In this document: one piece after another, positions 1 through 10,559 of the stretch
Numbering within the stretch: position 1 is the stretch's first letter
Layout of the letters: the number at the start of each line of letters is the position of its first letter
Assembly: GCA_014898415.1 (NCBI GenBank)
Contig: RCTD01000012.1
Coordinates: forward strand, 1,587,113-1,651,112
Direction: 5' to 3'
Source: Stromatinia cepivora
Taxonomy: Eukaryota > Ascomycota > Leotiomycetes > Helotiales > Sclerotiniaceae
DNA length: 64,000 nt
Program-made: the position numbers and the translations under genes
The notes under the pieces: generated by a model
What the model was told of the DNA's origin: nothing
Seen by the model: only the letters and a program-made list of their open reading frames with translations
The model's database searches: none

Positions 1-436
1 TTCCGAGAATTCCTTTTAATATTGAATTTGTTTCTTTTAATCATATTTAACTTAGAAATCAATAATAGAAAATAAAACAAATAATTTGATTGAAAATTAA
101 TCAATCTAAATACAAATAAATTTATTTATTAAATCGAAACTTAAAATAGATATCGTTAATATAGAAACAAACGAGTTGTTCTCTGGATTGATTGAATCCT
201 AGATTCCTTAAACTTGATACTTATTTTTCAAGTATAGATATTATTTCAATTATTGAATATAGATTATAAAAAGAAGATTGTTTTGATCCTTTATTATATT
301 AAATAAAAATAACTAAATTGATATAAATATTAAATTATAAATAAAATAGGAATAATATTTTAAGAATAATCTTTTGAATATTTAGTAATCATTGGATAGG
401 AAGTTATATAGATTTAAGAGTTATCAAGCTTATAAT
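1..436. other. A+T-rich sequence, no gene seen
   Basis: Very A+T-rich sequence with stops in all frames. I see no recognisable protein remnant, repeat boundary or RNA gene before the LTR that begins at 437. Confidence 0.6.
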
Positions 437-745
437 TATCACAGGATAATATGATTATAAAGCATTTTCAGGGATTAGGGAATAAATGATATATATGATT
501 AATAAAGTAAAAGAATTAAATGATTTGCCCTTGATTATATGAATCAAGAATTATATATATAAAACAAATGAATAGTTATTTAGCCGATATACACCTTAAT
601 TAGACTAGATCTTTGTTTATTAGGATATCAGGATCATCTTATCAATTGGTAGATTGGTAAGGGTTAGTAGATTCTTCATTCCGATTGGAAAGTATACGCT
701 TTGATCCTTCATAAGATACAGGGGATCACAGGGCTTTCCGTGACA
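437..745 (-). repeat. Solo LTR, family A (copy 1)
   Basis: This 309-bp unit has inverted ends derived from TGTCACGG / CCGTGACA (the left end reads TATCACAG). It is exactly as long as the copy at 11623-11931. By eye the two differ at about thirty transitions, with this copy carrying A or T every time, and two transversions. That is the pattern expected of RIP. No target-site duplication is visible (ATAAT before, GTTTA after). Strand is given relative to the copy at 27970, which reads TGTCACGGAAAG on the plus strand. No internal retroelement domain flanks it, so it is probably a solo LTR. A short terminal-inverted-repeat element is the alternative, but the paired copies at 27970 and 35273 favour an LTR. 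Confidence 0.8.
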
Positions 746-2226
746 GTTTATCTATAAGATAATTATTATAGAAATTATTCTGATATTCTTCAATAATGAT
801 AATAATAAAAAAGAATTTAATACTGAGAAATAATTAGAAATAATTGTTACACCAAATATCCCTTATATACACCGACTTTTCCATTCCCAAATGATTATAT
901 CAATTTCAGAATTTACAATCACGAATATTGATAAATAGGAAAAAAAAGATTATCATTTTGATCTTTCGAAAAAAGCCCTTTTTCATCTATTTATTCTGAA
1001 TAGATTCATATCTTATTATTATATAGTTGATTATAATATAAAGTTTGTTTCAAACAATAACGATTCAATCTTCAACAATTTTAAAACAATCTTAAATTCT
1101 TTATAGGAGCTGAAAAGTTATTTTTATAATTTAGATTATCAATTTGAAAAAGAATAATACTTTTTGATAAATAACAAATATATTATCAATTAAATAGAAT
1201 AAAAAGTTATTACATCATTAAAAGAACAAATCATTGTAGATACTCTATATATATACCATTTATATACCCTAACAAAACTCTTCAATTTAAAATCGAAGTA
1301 TATTTCAATTAAAGAACTACAAAACAGATTAATTATTATTATCAGAAATCGAAAATATATTAACAAAATGAAATTAATAAGGATATTTTACCTTTGATTC
1401 TATTTATATTAATTCTAAATTCTAAAATAATTAAAGCAAATCTTTAGTTTTAATCGATTTAATTTAATAAAAAACTTCTATTCCCCTAATTCTAATAAAG
1501 TCCTCAAAAATAACCTTTTTCTATTAGAATTATCAAATAAAGAATTCTTTGAAAATCAATTTATTCTATATATTCCTTTATTTTAATATATCTTCGAATA
1601 AAAAAATGGATTCGATTTATAAAATATTTGTAAAGATGTTTTTATTATTTATAAATAACATTTCTATAGAATTTTTAAAAAAAAATCCGTTTTTGAATTA
1701 CTATTTTTCGATTATTCAATTTCTTTTGAGATATAATCCTATATTATAATATACTGCTTTTTATATTTAAAAGAATAAGGAATTCTATTTTATACTAATA
1801 CCTTTATTTATATTATATTTTTTTAATTGTAATAAGAAATTTAACTTTTGTTATTCTTTCTTTAATCTTTTCTATTTAATTTTTAAAAGCAAATAAAAAG
1901 AAGTTTTAAAAAGAATGATTATTATAATCGATTTTTTTAAATTAAAGGAATCGATTAAAAGCTTTTATAAAGAACACTAAATTCTTGTTCTTTATAAACT
2001 AAATAATAATAATAATTTAATTTGGAAATTCCTAAAGAAATATTCTTTTATTTGTTAATTATAATATAATTTTAATTGAACAATAAAAAGGAAAGCTTTC
2101 CAAAAGATCGAACAAAAGAATCAATTTCGATAGAAAACCTTGATTAGATTTGAATCCTGAACAATTGTAATTCGATTAAATATTATTTTGTAATATACTG
2201 ATTCTTTTAGATTCTATAGATCGATT
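746..2226. other. A+T-rich stretch without recognisable genes
   Basis: No protein motif, paired repeat or RNA gene was recognised. Short open frames such as 1549-1749 are low-complexity (rich in F, I, L, N and K) and have no visible homologous motif. Confidence 0.5.
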
Positions 2227-3231
2227 TTGATATCGATTTTCTATTCAATTATAATCTTAAACGAAAAGAATATAAAGGATAATAATTTTTATAAAAACTT
2301 TTGGAGATTTCTTCAAAATCAAATTGTTCTTTTTGAATTAAACGAATTTAATAAAGAAAACCTTTATATTCTTCGATCTTTTTTTTTTAATATTAATTTT
2401 GTTTTATGAGACTATCTTTCTATAACTTTTTTAGAATATTTATTTTGGGATTCTAATGTTGTTAAAAAAATAACAAATAAATTATTTGAAATTAATAATA
2501 ATGAATTCGAATTTTGATATAAACAATAATATAATTTTGTAATAATAGATCTAGTTATCCAATTTGAAGTATTTCAAGATAAAGAAAAGCAATAGAGAGA
2601 TCGATCATTATTTATAGATTATAATATACTTTTATAATAATAAAAAGCCTTTTATAATAAGAATTTCAAAGATAATGAATTCTTTAATAAAGAGAATATT
2701 AGTAATTAAAAGATTATGAATCTAATTGAAAGAAAATCCTTTATTAGGAAGTTTTAATTTATATCAAAAAAGTTAATTAGAAAAAGAAAAGAAATTGTAG
2801 GACAAGAATCGATTCAAAACCAATTTACAATATTATCCAAATTTGTTAAGATAGTTCAATCATCAAAATCCCCAATTAAATCTTTTGGAATACAAAATAC
2901 CACTTCAATTTTTAATATAGATTATAAATCAAATAAAGAATAAATGAATCGCTCTTCAATAAAGAAACTTTTTGTAAAATCTAATAATAAAAAAAAGAAT
3001 TATTTCTTCAATATTGAACAAAAACTTATAACACCAAAAATCTCTATTCATTATTCAAATCGTATTCAAAAATCATTAAAAAATCCTATTACAAATATAA
3101 AATCCATTACAAAATATTCAATTAAATATTTAAGAAAAATTGAAGATAGAAAAAATAACAAAGATACTTTTCAAAAACTTGAAATTTTTATCGAATTTAG
3201 TAGAAAGACAATAGAAATAGATTTGGATTAA
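2227..3231 (+). pseudogene. Decayed coding relic, family not recognised
   Basis: Two plus-strand open segments (2227-2409 and 2944-3231) are joined by sequence whose plus-strand translation stays amphipathic and varied between stops. It includes acidic stretches around 2410-2520 and a basic, Ser/Thr/Ile-rich segment in the last 95 codons. That composition is less monotonous than the shadow frames nearby, so a RIP-degraded gene or transposon open frame of about 1 kb is likely. I could not assign a family: no reverse transcriptase, integrase or DDE motif was seen. It may be the tail of an element whose start lies in 746-2226. Confidence is for 'coding relic', not for any function. Confidence 0.35.
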
Positions 3232-3559
3232 TAAGAATCTAAAATATATTGTTTTTTTTAAAATAATCTTAAAAATTATTTATTATTCTAATTAGTTTTC
3301 CTTAATCTAATTATCCTTTGATCTTTTTGGTTTTTACTTTTTGTAATTATTCTGAAATCAAATAGAATATATATTCTGAAGAAAAAAAAGATATAAGAAA
3401 ATTGGGATATTAAAGTTTAATATATAAATAATTTGTAATTATATAATTATATAACTCTTCGTAATTAAATATAAAAAAAGATTTTGTTCCTCTTTTTTTA
3501 ATAGAAATTAATCATCTTTTCATTAATCTTTTTATATTTTATTTATATACAACCCAAAC
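3232..3559. other. A+T-rich spacer
   Basis: Nothing recognisable. This is the transition from the A+T-rich block to the more G+C-balanced island that begins near 3560. Confidence 0.5.
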
Positions 3560-4810
3560 CATTATCTAAACCTACTAGTTTTATTATTTGAAGTTTCTAC
3601 AATATAATCTGATCAATTCCAATTCCCATTTCCCCTCACAGCGTGCTATCGGGACGCACGTATCTCGACCTATCTCTTTCACAATATTACCCTTTATTAT
3701 TCAATTATATATTTATTATATATTTAATGTAACTTTTTAATTTATTAATCTTCATATACTATTAAATATTCTTTATCAATTTAATTTTTCTTTTAAATTT
3801 AATTTTAAGTGTTTTAAATTTCTTTTTCAATTAAAAAGTCAATATATTTCAATCAATTATGTAAATCTTCTTCAAATAAAGTTTCGCACCTAAATCAAAC
3901 TTAAAACTGCAATTTCACATCAACCTCATCTTTCCACCGCCAAATGCAATTCGACAAATTCTTCATAAAGACTCTTCGACTGTATTGCCATTTCCACCGT
4001 GGTGGTTCTGCACCGAGTGGGTAAATTGTTCATTATTTCACGCGACAAGTGCTTTTCTCTAAGCTGCCACATACCGATAGCTTTCCAACCTCAATTTTTA
4101 GATATAGTTGTCGGTCATACGGTGGTGGGTGACCTGTAGCATTCCAATCTCGAAACTCATTCAAAACATTTCTCGACGCCTTTGGGGTTAAGACAGTTGA
4201 AGTAAACGGCTCTACGCGTCCGTACTGGCGGTGCCAGATGAACTACTAATGCAGGATGGTGATCGTGCGGTTGCCTTGTTGGAAAAAGCCTTTATGCCCT
4301 CTGATGAATCATATATTTACTCAAGTGAATTTTTCATGTACGTTGCAGCTTTCCATTACCAATATTATCACAATACATACATCTATGCGTTCTCTTTCTC
4401 ATTATCAGGCTCCGTCCCACAACCATACCTGGTTCTTCATGCGCCGGGACCCAACTGTCGTGGTACATCTAGCCACTTCAATTTGATACTGGTTTCGAAT
4501 TAGATGAAAAAAAAATCTAAAGTATATCCTTTTGAAAAATCATTCAGACTGAGACATGCCCATATATCGATAGATCTCGATTGATGTGTCTCTGAGAATT
4601 GGTTCTCATAGAATCTGCAGCCAAATCCCACTCCGTATATCTTGAGTATAAGTCCTTCCTCGGCAGTAGTAAGCTCTGTAAATACCGCGATTAGATGTGG
4701 CGGGCTTCTTTAGGTATCTGACGACGTTATCAGGGCATTTTTACTACAGTGATTTGTATTTAATAAGAAGACTTTGAAGGACGCCGAGTACTTTATATTC
4801 TTGTATTTAG
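3560..4810. other. G+C-balanced island left of the kinesin gene
   Basis: Base composition becomes normal here and all four bases are used freely, unlike the flanks. Gene-like fragments occur on both strands: a short ATG frame at about 3945-4030 followed by GTAAAT, a 90-codon frame at 4204-4503 on plus, and a roughly 60-codon frame on minus across about 4500-4690. None joins convincingly into a multi-exon gene. I checked for tRNA-like and 5S-like sequence and found none convincing. It could be a small, fast-evolving gene, the remains of one, or regulatory DNA. It escaped the transition-type decay seen on both sides. Confidence 0.45.
4249..4503 (+). CDS. Possible small protein or exon, function unknown
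   Basis: A plus-strand frame is open from 4201 to the stop at 4501-4503. The first ATG is at 4249; the GTG at 4231 is not a normal eukaryotic start. The product would be 84 residues: an acidic/hydrophobic start (DGDRAVALLEKAF, ending before residue 20), then an aromatic-rich middle and a Pro/Gly-rich end. A possible intron runs from GTACGT at 4338 to CAG at 4409; splicing it shifts the frame and shortens the C terminus. A second plus-strand frame (4256-4486) overlaps and reads HTWFFMRRDPTVVVHLAT near its end, which also looks protein-like. No family recognised. The frame may be chance, because only the island's normal composition supports it. Confidence 0.22.
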   Translation: MQDGDRAVALLEKAFMPSDESYIYSSEFFMYVAAFHYQYYHNTYIYAFSFSLSGSVPQPYLVLHAPGPNCRGTSSHFNLILVSN

Positions 4811-5971
4811 CAAATGATTTTAAAACTAAATCCTAATTTATTAAATAAGAGGGAAATAATAGAAATAATACCCCTATCCCTTTCACATTTTTCAAAAAGA
4901 TTAATAAAGATTTATAATTCTAGTTTAAAATATTCTATATTATTATAGTTCGAAAATATTCTTATTCGATTATAACATTTTCTATTAATAATTTTTTTCT
5001 TTTGATTAATAATACTATTATTAATTCTTTATTATTAATAAAAATATATAAAACCTAGTTTTCTTTTTGTTTATTTTTGAAATAAAATATACAGAGTATA
5101 TTGCATATTTTTTATATTTATATTAAGATGATTTTTGATGAATTATATATATTGAGGTTTTTATTCTAAATATATTTTTAATCTATTGAAAAGTTATTTT
5201 TCTTCCGATTTAATTTTTTAGAATAATTTATATAAACTTTTTCAATTGATATTATAACTCTTGAACAAGATTTTCTTTTTCTAATCTTTCAGATCGAATT
5301 CGATTTAAATATATTTTATATTATAAATTGAAGTTGAATAAATCCATCTTTAGAATTTTTTATATTATTTGATTTGAATAATTTTAATATAATAAAGAGT
5401 ATATTAATTATGAAGAAATTCATGATTATTATTTCCATCCCCAAAAGGAACTTTCATTTTGAGTTTGAAAAGAAAAAAATTGAAGATTTGAATAGTGAGG
5501 GAATGTTTAAAATAGAGTTTTGGGGGTAAAATGAGTTCATTAGTAAGGATCATATTGATCAACTAGATTATTAATATTTGAAGGAAAATTCCTGTTTATT
5601 TAAATAAAATCAATATTGATTTGATCTTCAAATTTGATCAATATTAATATGAATCAATTCTTTTTATATTTCTTTCTTGGTTATTTCAAAACTTTAGAAT
5701 CTAAAATCAAAATAAAGTTCAAAAGAAAGATCTCTGATCATCCTGACCAATCAGAGCCTATCATTTAAGGTATATTGCACAGATCATTATGGCGGCCATT
5801 GTTGACATTCTAGGGGATATATCTATCTTACTTATACTTGTACGCTTTTTTGTATTCAACTTTTGAATAGTATTAACAATACAATTTTTAATATTAGACT
5901 TTTTATTGCTCACGATATTCTATCATCACCGAGGTGATACCGACAATGAAGGGGAGTAATGATATCAAAAA
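4811..5971. other. A+T-rich spacer and 3' flank of the kinesin gene
   Basis: From 4811 to about 5430 the sequence is A+T-rich with nothing recognisable. From about 5440 G+C rises towards the gene. A short perfect hairpin (ATCACC / GGTGAT) lies near 5931-5940. No open frame of note. Confidence 0.5.
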
Positions 5972-5977
5972 TTTATT
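5972..5977 (-). terminator. Candidate polyadenylation signal of the kinesin gene
   Basis: On the minus strand this reads AATAAA, about 70 bases beyond the kinesin stop codon. The position suits a fungal 3' end, but the hexamer is common by chance in A+T-rich DNA. Confidence 0.35.
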
Positions 5978-6044
5978 CAAAGCATAAAAGGCTATAGCTT
6001 CAAACACATCAAGTTACAATATATATACTTTAACCGCCCGCTCT

Positions 6045-8309
6045 TCATTTACCTCGTCCCCTATCCCGAGTGTTGCCCCGAGGGTCATGACTACCCCTAG
6101 TAGCTAGAGTACCTCGAGTAGAGGCAGCACCCCTGGCCGCCCCTCTCGTACTACCACCAGCAGCAGGTGTCGACGGCATCATTTTTGATTCCTCCACCCC
6201 ACCTCCCGTAGCCGCAAACTCCGTCACAACATTCTTCGCCGGCTTTTTCTGCGTAACCTTGCTCACCAAACCACCAAAATCCATCGTATGAATGGATTCC
6301 TCCAGCTCACCAAGGCTAGCTGCTTGGATAAAGAGCACTTTACCACCAGTAAAACCGTCTTGAAGCAGTCTGGTGAGCTGTGTGTCTCGGAATGGGATGC
6401 GTGCTGCGTTGTTACCCATGGCAACTAGCACGCTTTTCAATGCTGAGAGCTCGGAATTGATAGCTTGCGTTTCTGTCTGCCGACCAGTGACATTTTTCAA
6501 AGATTCGGAACCCGCAAGATCAACAAATGTAATACCGGAGCGTGCCGTTGTGATGGCACCAGATGGTTCTGTCCTTGATGCTTTTACCTGGAAGGACAAG
6601 AACATGTGAGAACGTGACGAAGTGTCATTCTTCTCCGTTTGACCCGATGCACGATTCTTATTCACCTCCTTAATCATTGCTTGAATGGATTCAAGATTGT
6701 CAAGAACAGCCGTTTGTACTTGCAGTAGTTGTTCACGTACGGGCCACATACCGCCGCACTCGGTTGAGACTTTCTGTGGTTCTCGTACAGACTTGAAGAG
6801 ATCGTATACCTTTTGTTCATATACTTCAATACAACGGCCCTTGACGCTGTAGTCTGTTCCGTAGGATTTGTCGAGTTGGGTGAAAATTTTTTCTAAAGCC
6901 ATGTCGAGCATCGCACTCATGGTGTATGTTTTTCCAGAACCGGTCTGTCCATATGCAAGGACAGTGATGTCGTAGCCCTGAAGCGCAGCCTCTAAGATTT
7001 CACTTAGGTCCTGGAAAACGGAGGCATTGTTAGCTTCAGGGGCAAAGACACGATCGAAATTGAAGTCGCGAGTGTTGCCAAATCTGTCGATGACTTCTAC
7101 TTTATCACCACCATGAATTGAGATGGGTTGCTTAATGAGAGTGTCCTGTGGAGGTCGAATACGTAGCCAAGACCGGAAATTCCCTTTACTTTCAATAAGT
7201 TCGAGCTTGAGTTTCTTGACAAGTATCTCCATTTCTTCAAGTTGAATAACAGAAGACTCCTTCTCTGACTTTAGCTTAGCCTCCATGAAAATTTTTTCGA
7301 TGGCCAGATCATCACGATCATCTATGAGTTTTGCTATCTCATTCCCGTGCTGTTGAGCTATCTGTATTGCTTTAAGGCTTTCTTGTTTGAGTTGAACTTT
7401 CGCTTCATGCAGCTCTTTTTCAAGTGCTGAGCTTTTCGACTTCAGATTTGTGATCTCATCTTTGTCAGCTGCGCTATCCTTGAGCCTGATACTTTGGATC
7501 TTGGCCGCATCAAGGGATGAACTCATAGGAGGCGCTGCTGCTCTAGCGGCCTCGGATTCCCGTAGTTGACGATTGCTTTCTTTCAGCTCTTTTTGAAGCT
7601 GTTCAACCATCTCATCCCTGCTTATCAGTTCCACAGCTTTTTTATTACTGTGCGCCTGCAAGGCATCGAACTTTGCTTGATTTACTTTAAGTTCGCTCTG
7701 CAATCCGACTAGTAGTAGATTTTGGGTCATCGATCTGGCTTTAGAATCGCTGGCCTTGACGCTTGTCTCGTCGACCATCTTTGTCAGGGCTTTATTATCC
7801 GCGGCGTGTTTATCGCTTGCTTCACCTAAAGTTCTGAGAATTTCGTCTTGATTACTTAATTTGAACGACAGCGCTTCAATTGCTGCCATAACATCTTGTG
7901 GGACTTCCACCGGCTTAGGCGGCGGCTGTCTTCTTAGCCTCTGGTACAATGGAGTAATTGGAGACCGGCCTTGTGGGACTGCCGACGGCGTGGCTCTCTT
8001 CTTGATGCTCTCCAAATCATTTGTATTGTTTTGCTGCTCTGTTTGAGCTAACATCAACGATAGCCTCATCTCTTCTCCACTTCGCTTGCTCGCAGCATCT
8101 TCTCCATCTGGCTCGACCTCGGGATCGTGCTCTCCAGCTTCAGACTTTGTTTTGGACATCACTTCTATGCCTTGCGAAATCGGTCCTGCTTCTGTCACGT
8201 CTTGCTCTTGCTCAGTAGACTTAATGGACTTGCCACTTTTGGCACTTTGGCCGGTTTCGCGGCGGCGAATGTCATCAAATCGTTGTCGAAGATTTTTCTT
8301 TTCAGACAT
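6045..8309 (-). CDS. Kinesin-14-like, C-terminal motor protein
   Basis: An uninterrupted 754-codon frame encodes a microtubule motor. Residues 1-140 are charged, low-complexity and probably disordered. Residues about 140-375 are heptad-rich and probably coiled coil, which should mediate dimerisation. The motor domain spans about 376-690. It contains the P-loop GQTGSGKT (454-461), switch I NDTSSRSH (561-568) and switch II DLAGSE (597-602), so ATP binding and hydrolysis look intact. A C-terminal motor preceded by a coiled-coil neck reading KGNFR (375-379) is the kinesin-14 (Kar3/Ncd/KlpA) plan, whose known members walk to the minus end and act in spindles. The motor is divergent: IPFRDTQLTRLL replaces the usual VPYRNSKLTRLL, and it is slightly short. 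A tail of about 60 residues rich in Arg/Gly follows, unusual for this family. The ATG at 8307-8309 opens the frame. No introns or RIP decay are visible. The gene is isolated between transposon-rich blocks. Confidence 0.93.
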   Translation of the reverse strand: MSEKKNLRQRFDDIRRRETGQSAKSGKSIKSTEQEQDVTEAGPISQGIEVMSKTKSEAGEHDPEVEPDGEDAASKRSGEEMRLSLMLAQTEQQNNTNDLESIKKRATPSAVPQGRSPITPLYQRLRRQPPPKPVEVPQDVMAAIEALSFKLSNQDEILRTLGEASDKHAADNKALTKMVDETSVKASDSKARSMTQNLLLVGLQSELKVNQAKFDALQAHSNKKAVELISRDEMVEQLQKELKESNRQLRESEAARAAAPPMSSSLDAAKIQSIRLKDSAADKDEITNLKSKSSALEKELHEAKVQLKQESLKAIQIAQQHGNEIAKLIDDRDDLAIEKIFMEAKLKSEKESSVIQLEEMEILVKKLKLELIESKGNFRSWLRIRPPQDTLIKQPISIHGGDKVEVIDRFGNTRDFNFDRVFAPEANNASVFQDLSEILEAALQGYDITVLAYGQTGSGKTYTMSAMLDMALEKIFTQLDKSYGTDYSVKGRCIEVYEQKVYDLFKSVREPQKVSTECGGMWPVREQLLQVQTAVLDNLESIQAMIKEVNKNRASGQTEKNDTSSRSHMFLSFQVKASRTEPSGAITTARSGITFVDLAGSESLKNVTGRQTETQAINSELSALKSVLVAMGNNAARIPFRDTQLTRLLQDGFTGGKVLFIQAASLGELEESIHTMDFGGLVSKVTQKKPAKNVVTEFAATGGGVEESKMMPSTPAAGGSTRGAARGAASTRGTLATRGSHDPRGNTRDRGRGK

Positions 8310-8868
8310 ATTGCAATTCGATGAGGTAGTAATGTGCGTCTATACTTGGATGACTCCAGGAAGTGGAGAACTTGGGATTGAAAGTCCACATACTAATAAA
8401 TGCGTCTGGCTTCTTTGTCTTTGCTTTCGAGGACTTGTTGCCATATATGGAAATATGAGTGTCTCTTTGTTTTTGAGCAATCAACAAAGGCGGACCTGGA
8501 GTCGGCGAAGCCAGTATTCCACGGTAAAATAGTTTGAGAATTCAAATTCTGGGCAGTTTTGTGCTTTGTCTTTTGTGAACACGCTCGAGAGAGAGAAGAA
8601 CTCCTGAAAGAACCAAAGGGAAATGTTATGGGAACGTGATGAATGTAGTCTTTTAGAACAAACTTCTCGACTAAATATAGGGATAATTTAAATAGGAAAA
8701 AGGCAATTTTTAAGGTCGTCAACTTCAACGCGGTATTTCTATCTTTGCCAAAGCATTAGGATATATGAACCTCTCGAGACCTTCAAAAGTTTCAACGTAT
8801 GATATCAAATTTCGCAACATACACAAAAGCAGACAACCCTATAATGACAAATAGAAAACGACATCGAT
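8310..8868 (-). promoter_or_regulatory. Upstream region of the kinesin gene
   Basis: About 560 bases of normal composition lie upstream of the kinesin ATG and probably contain its 5' leader and promoter. Minus-strand open frames here (for example 8393-8728) read like chance frames: no domain and no conserved start context. No specific transcription-factor site can be supported from sequence alone. Confidence 0.4.
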
Positions 8869-9003
8869 ATGGAAATTATCTGTGATGATGATGAAGAAAA
8901 CGATCCTACAGCTGAAGAAGACATCAATGTAGATGATGATGTATTTGATTTAAAATTTCAATGCAGTAGAAGATTCTCAATTTCGAAGGGATCAAGTGGA
9001 TGA
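8869..9003 (+). pseudogene. Broken acidic open frame, function unknown
   Basis: The ATG at 8869 opens a 44-codon frame with an Asp/Glu-rich start (DDDEENDPTAEEDINVDDD, residues 6-24) and a stop at 9001. The acidic, coherent reading continues in another frame just downstream (for example RRDQVDDEWSF) to about 9025. This suggests a frameshift or a missed splice in what was one acidic protein segment. No catalytic motif is visible. It could be the end of a lost gene or of a DNA transposon protein. It points away from the kinesin gene, so the two could share the region between them. Confidence 0.35.
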
Positions 9004-9314
9004 CGAATGGTCATTTAGAAGATAATGATTGATCCCCTGGATCATCTAATTCAGATAGTACGGCTCTTGTCGATTTCTAATTAAAATATTTAAGTCTTTA
9101 TTAAGAATAAAAATTTATTTATGAAATTTCTCATTTTTAATAATATTCCTTTATTTTAAATTTGGAAATGTTGTAGATAAAATCAAAATCAAAACTATTT
9201 GTTAAAATCAACTCGATAGTATTGAAAATATAAAGTAAGTCAACTAACTACTCTACTTTTGGACTACTTTTTCACATCGAAAATCACGATAATCAATATT
9301 TTTAACTTTCTGAT

Positions 9315-9803
9315 TGTCACGGGTTCACCACCTGTTCCTAGCTAGTATAGATACTTCAAATATTTATTATTCGTTATATAATTGAAGGTGCTTTTGTATT
9401 TTTTTCTTTTTTATATAGAATATTACATTATTAATTTAGTATTTATATAATGTTATGATAATATATTCTATTTTTTAAATGATTTTATTATTTTAAAAAA
9501 TTAAATTTTTGGGGTTTTTATAATAAATTATTGATAATAAACTTTTTTTTGGATATCTTTGATTAATAATATATTGATCAATATTACGATATATAAGATA
9601 TTTTTGATTTGAATCTTTATTTTTATTTTCGATTTTGTTTTATTTGTTGATATAGGAATTGATATTTGTAATATTTTTGATATGAATTTTAAGATGTATT
9701 TTTGATTTTTAATTTTTGATTTTATATTTAATTAAATTGATTTTTAAAATGATAGATATTTTATTTATTTTTATTATATTTTTTGGAGGTCATTATTGTG
9801 AGT
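9315..9803 (+). repeat. LTR, family B (copy 1, probably solo)
   Basis: It starts TGTCACGGGTTCACC and contains TTCCTAGCTAG, as in the reverse complement of 49250-49294. Shared blocks continue (ATATAATTG, TATAGAATAT, then TTGATTAATAATATATTGAT near 9563), matching the copy that begins at 10186. The right end is approximate, taken from the length of copy 2. No internal domain lies between it and copy 2, so it is probably a solo LTR next to the H element. Confidence 0.65.
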
Positions 9804-10185
9804 AATATTAGAGTTTATATTTAAAAGGTTAGGGTTATTAATTATTATTTATATATAAATTATATATATTAGAAGATATAAAATTCGGAAATTCTGTTTT
9901 TATAATTTATTTATTTGATAATAAAATTATTCAAAATTATAATGTTTTTAATTATATAGTTTATTTGTTTAATATTGTTGAGTAAATTCTGAAACTTATT
10001 TATAATAATTGTAAGATTATTTATATAATAGAAGAAAATTAAATGGTTTTTAAAGAAAATATATATAAATTTGTTTATTTAAAATATTGTATTATGTAAT
10101 TAATTTTTTTGATATCTGTAATGATTTAATTTGTAGTAATTCAGATTAATTTTATTTAGTTTTAATATCAATTTTGATAAATTTT
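9804..10185. other. A+T-rich spacer between two family-B LTRs
   Basis: No gene or motif recognised in about 380 bases. Confidence 0.5.
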
Positions 10186-10430
10186 TATCACGGGTTCACA
10201 ACTCATTCCTACCTAGTGTCTTTGGATGCCTTAGGCATCCATCCTCTATATAATTGGTGCTCCTTTTAGCATTTTCTTTCCTTCTTTATAGAATATCATT
10301 ATATGATTAAAAGTTATTTTATTCTCCAAAAGATTCTGTTATTAAAGTGGGGAAATAATTCGGTTTTGTTTTAAGAAAATAATATTAAAGAAATCTAAAA
10401 ACTTTGATTAATAATATATTGATAAATAAT
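10186..10430 (+). repeat. LTR, family B (copy 2), left part of H 5' LTR
   Basis: It starts TATCACGGGTTCACAAC, a C-to-T variant of the TGTCACGGG start (with a G-to-A change). It aligns with 9315 onward, with 39493 onward and with the reverse complement of 49294 downward, including the shared AATTC-GTTTTG-TTTAAGAAA block. It is cut at 10430 by element D. Confidence 0.75.
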
Positions 10431-10559
10431 TGTTATTGTTATGAAATAATAAATAACTCTCATTAATCACTTCATAATATAAAGACCTATATATATATAG
10501 AATATACTCATTCCGAATAATAAGAATAATATAATCAATATGATCAATTAGACTAATTA
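10431..10559 (+). repeat. D 5' LTR, left fragment
   Basis: It begins TGTTATTGTTATGAAATAAT and matches the right LTR at 21588 onward (AATAATAAATAAC, then ATAAAGACCTATATATA). It is interrupted at the TA dinucleotide 10558-10559 by the pogo-type element. Confidence 0.8.

Noticed and set aside
4338..4409. A 72-base GTACGT...CAG intron joining the small frame to a second protein-like frame
   Set aside because: With GT-AG borders the join does not lead into the better-looking downstream frame, so the splice model is not supported.
3560..4810. tRNA or 5S rRNA gene in the G+C-balanced island
   Set aside because: A GGTGGGTGACC stretch recalls 5S rRNA and GGTTC stretches recall tRNA T-loops, but flanking stems do not fold into either.
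7861..8532. Several plus-strand frames opposite the kinesin N terminus, up to 148 codons
   Set aside because: Antisense shadows of a G+C-normal gene; no domain, and the minus-strand kinesin explains the coding signal.
8393..8728. Minus frame of 111 codons upstream of the kinesin start
   Set aside because: No recognisable motif, overlaps plus-strand frames and lies in the expected leader/promoter; could be chance.
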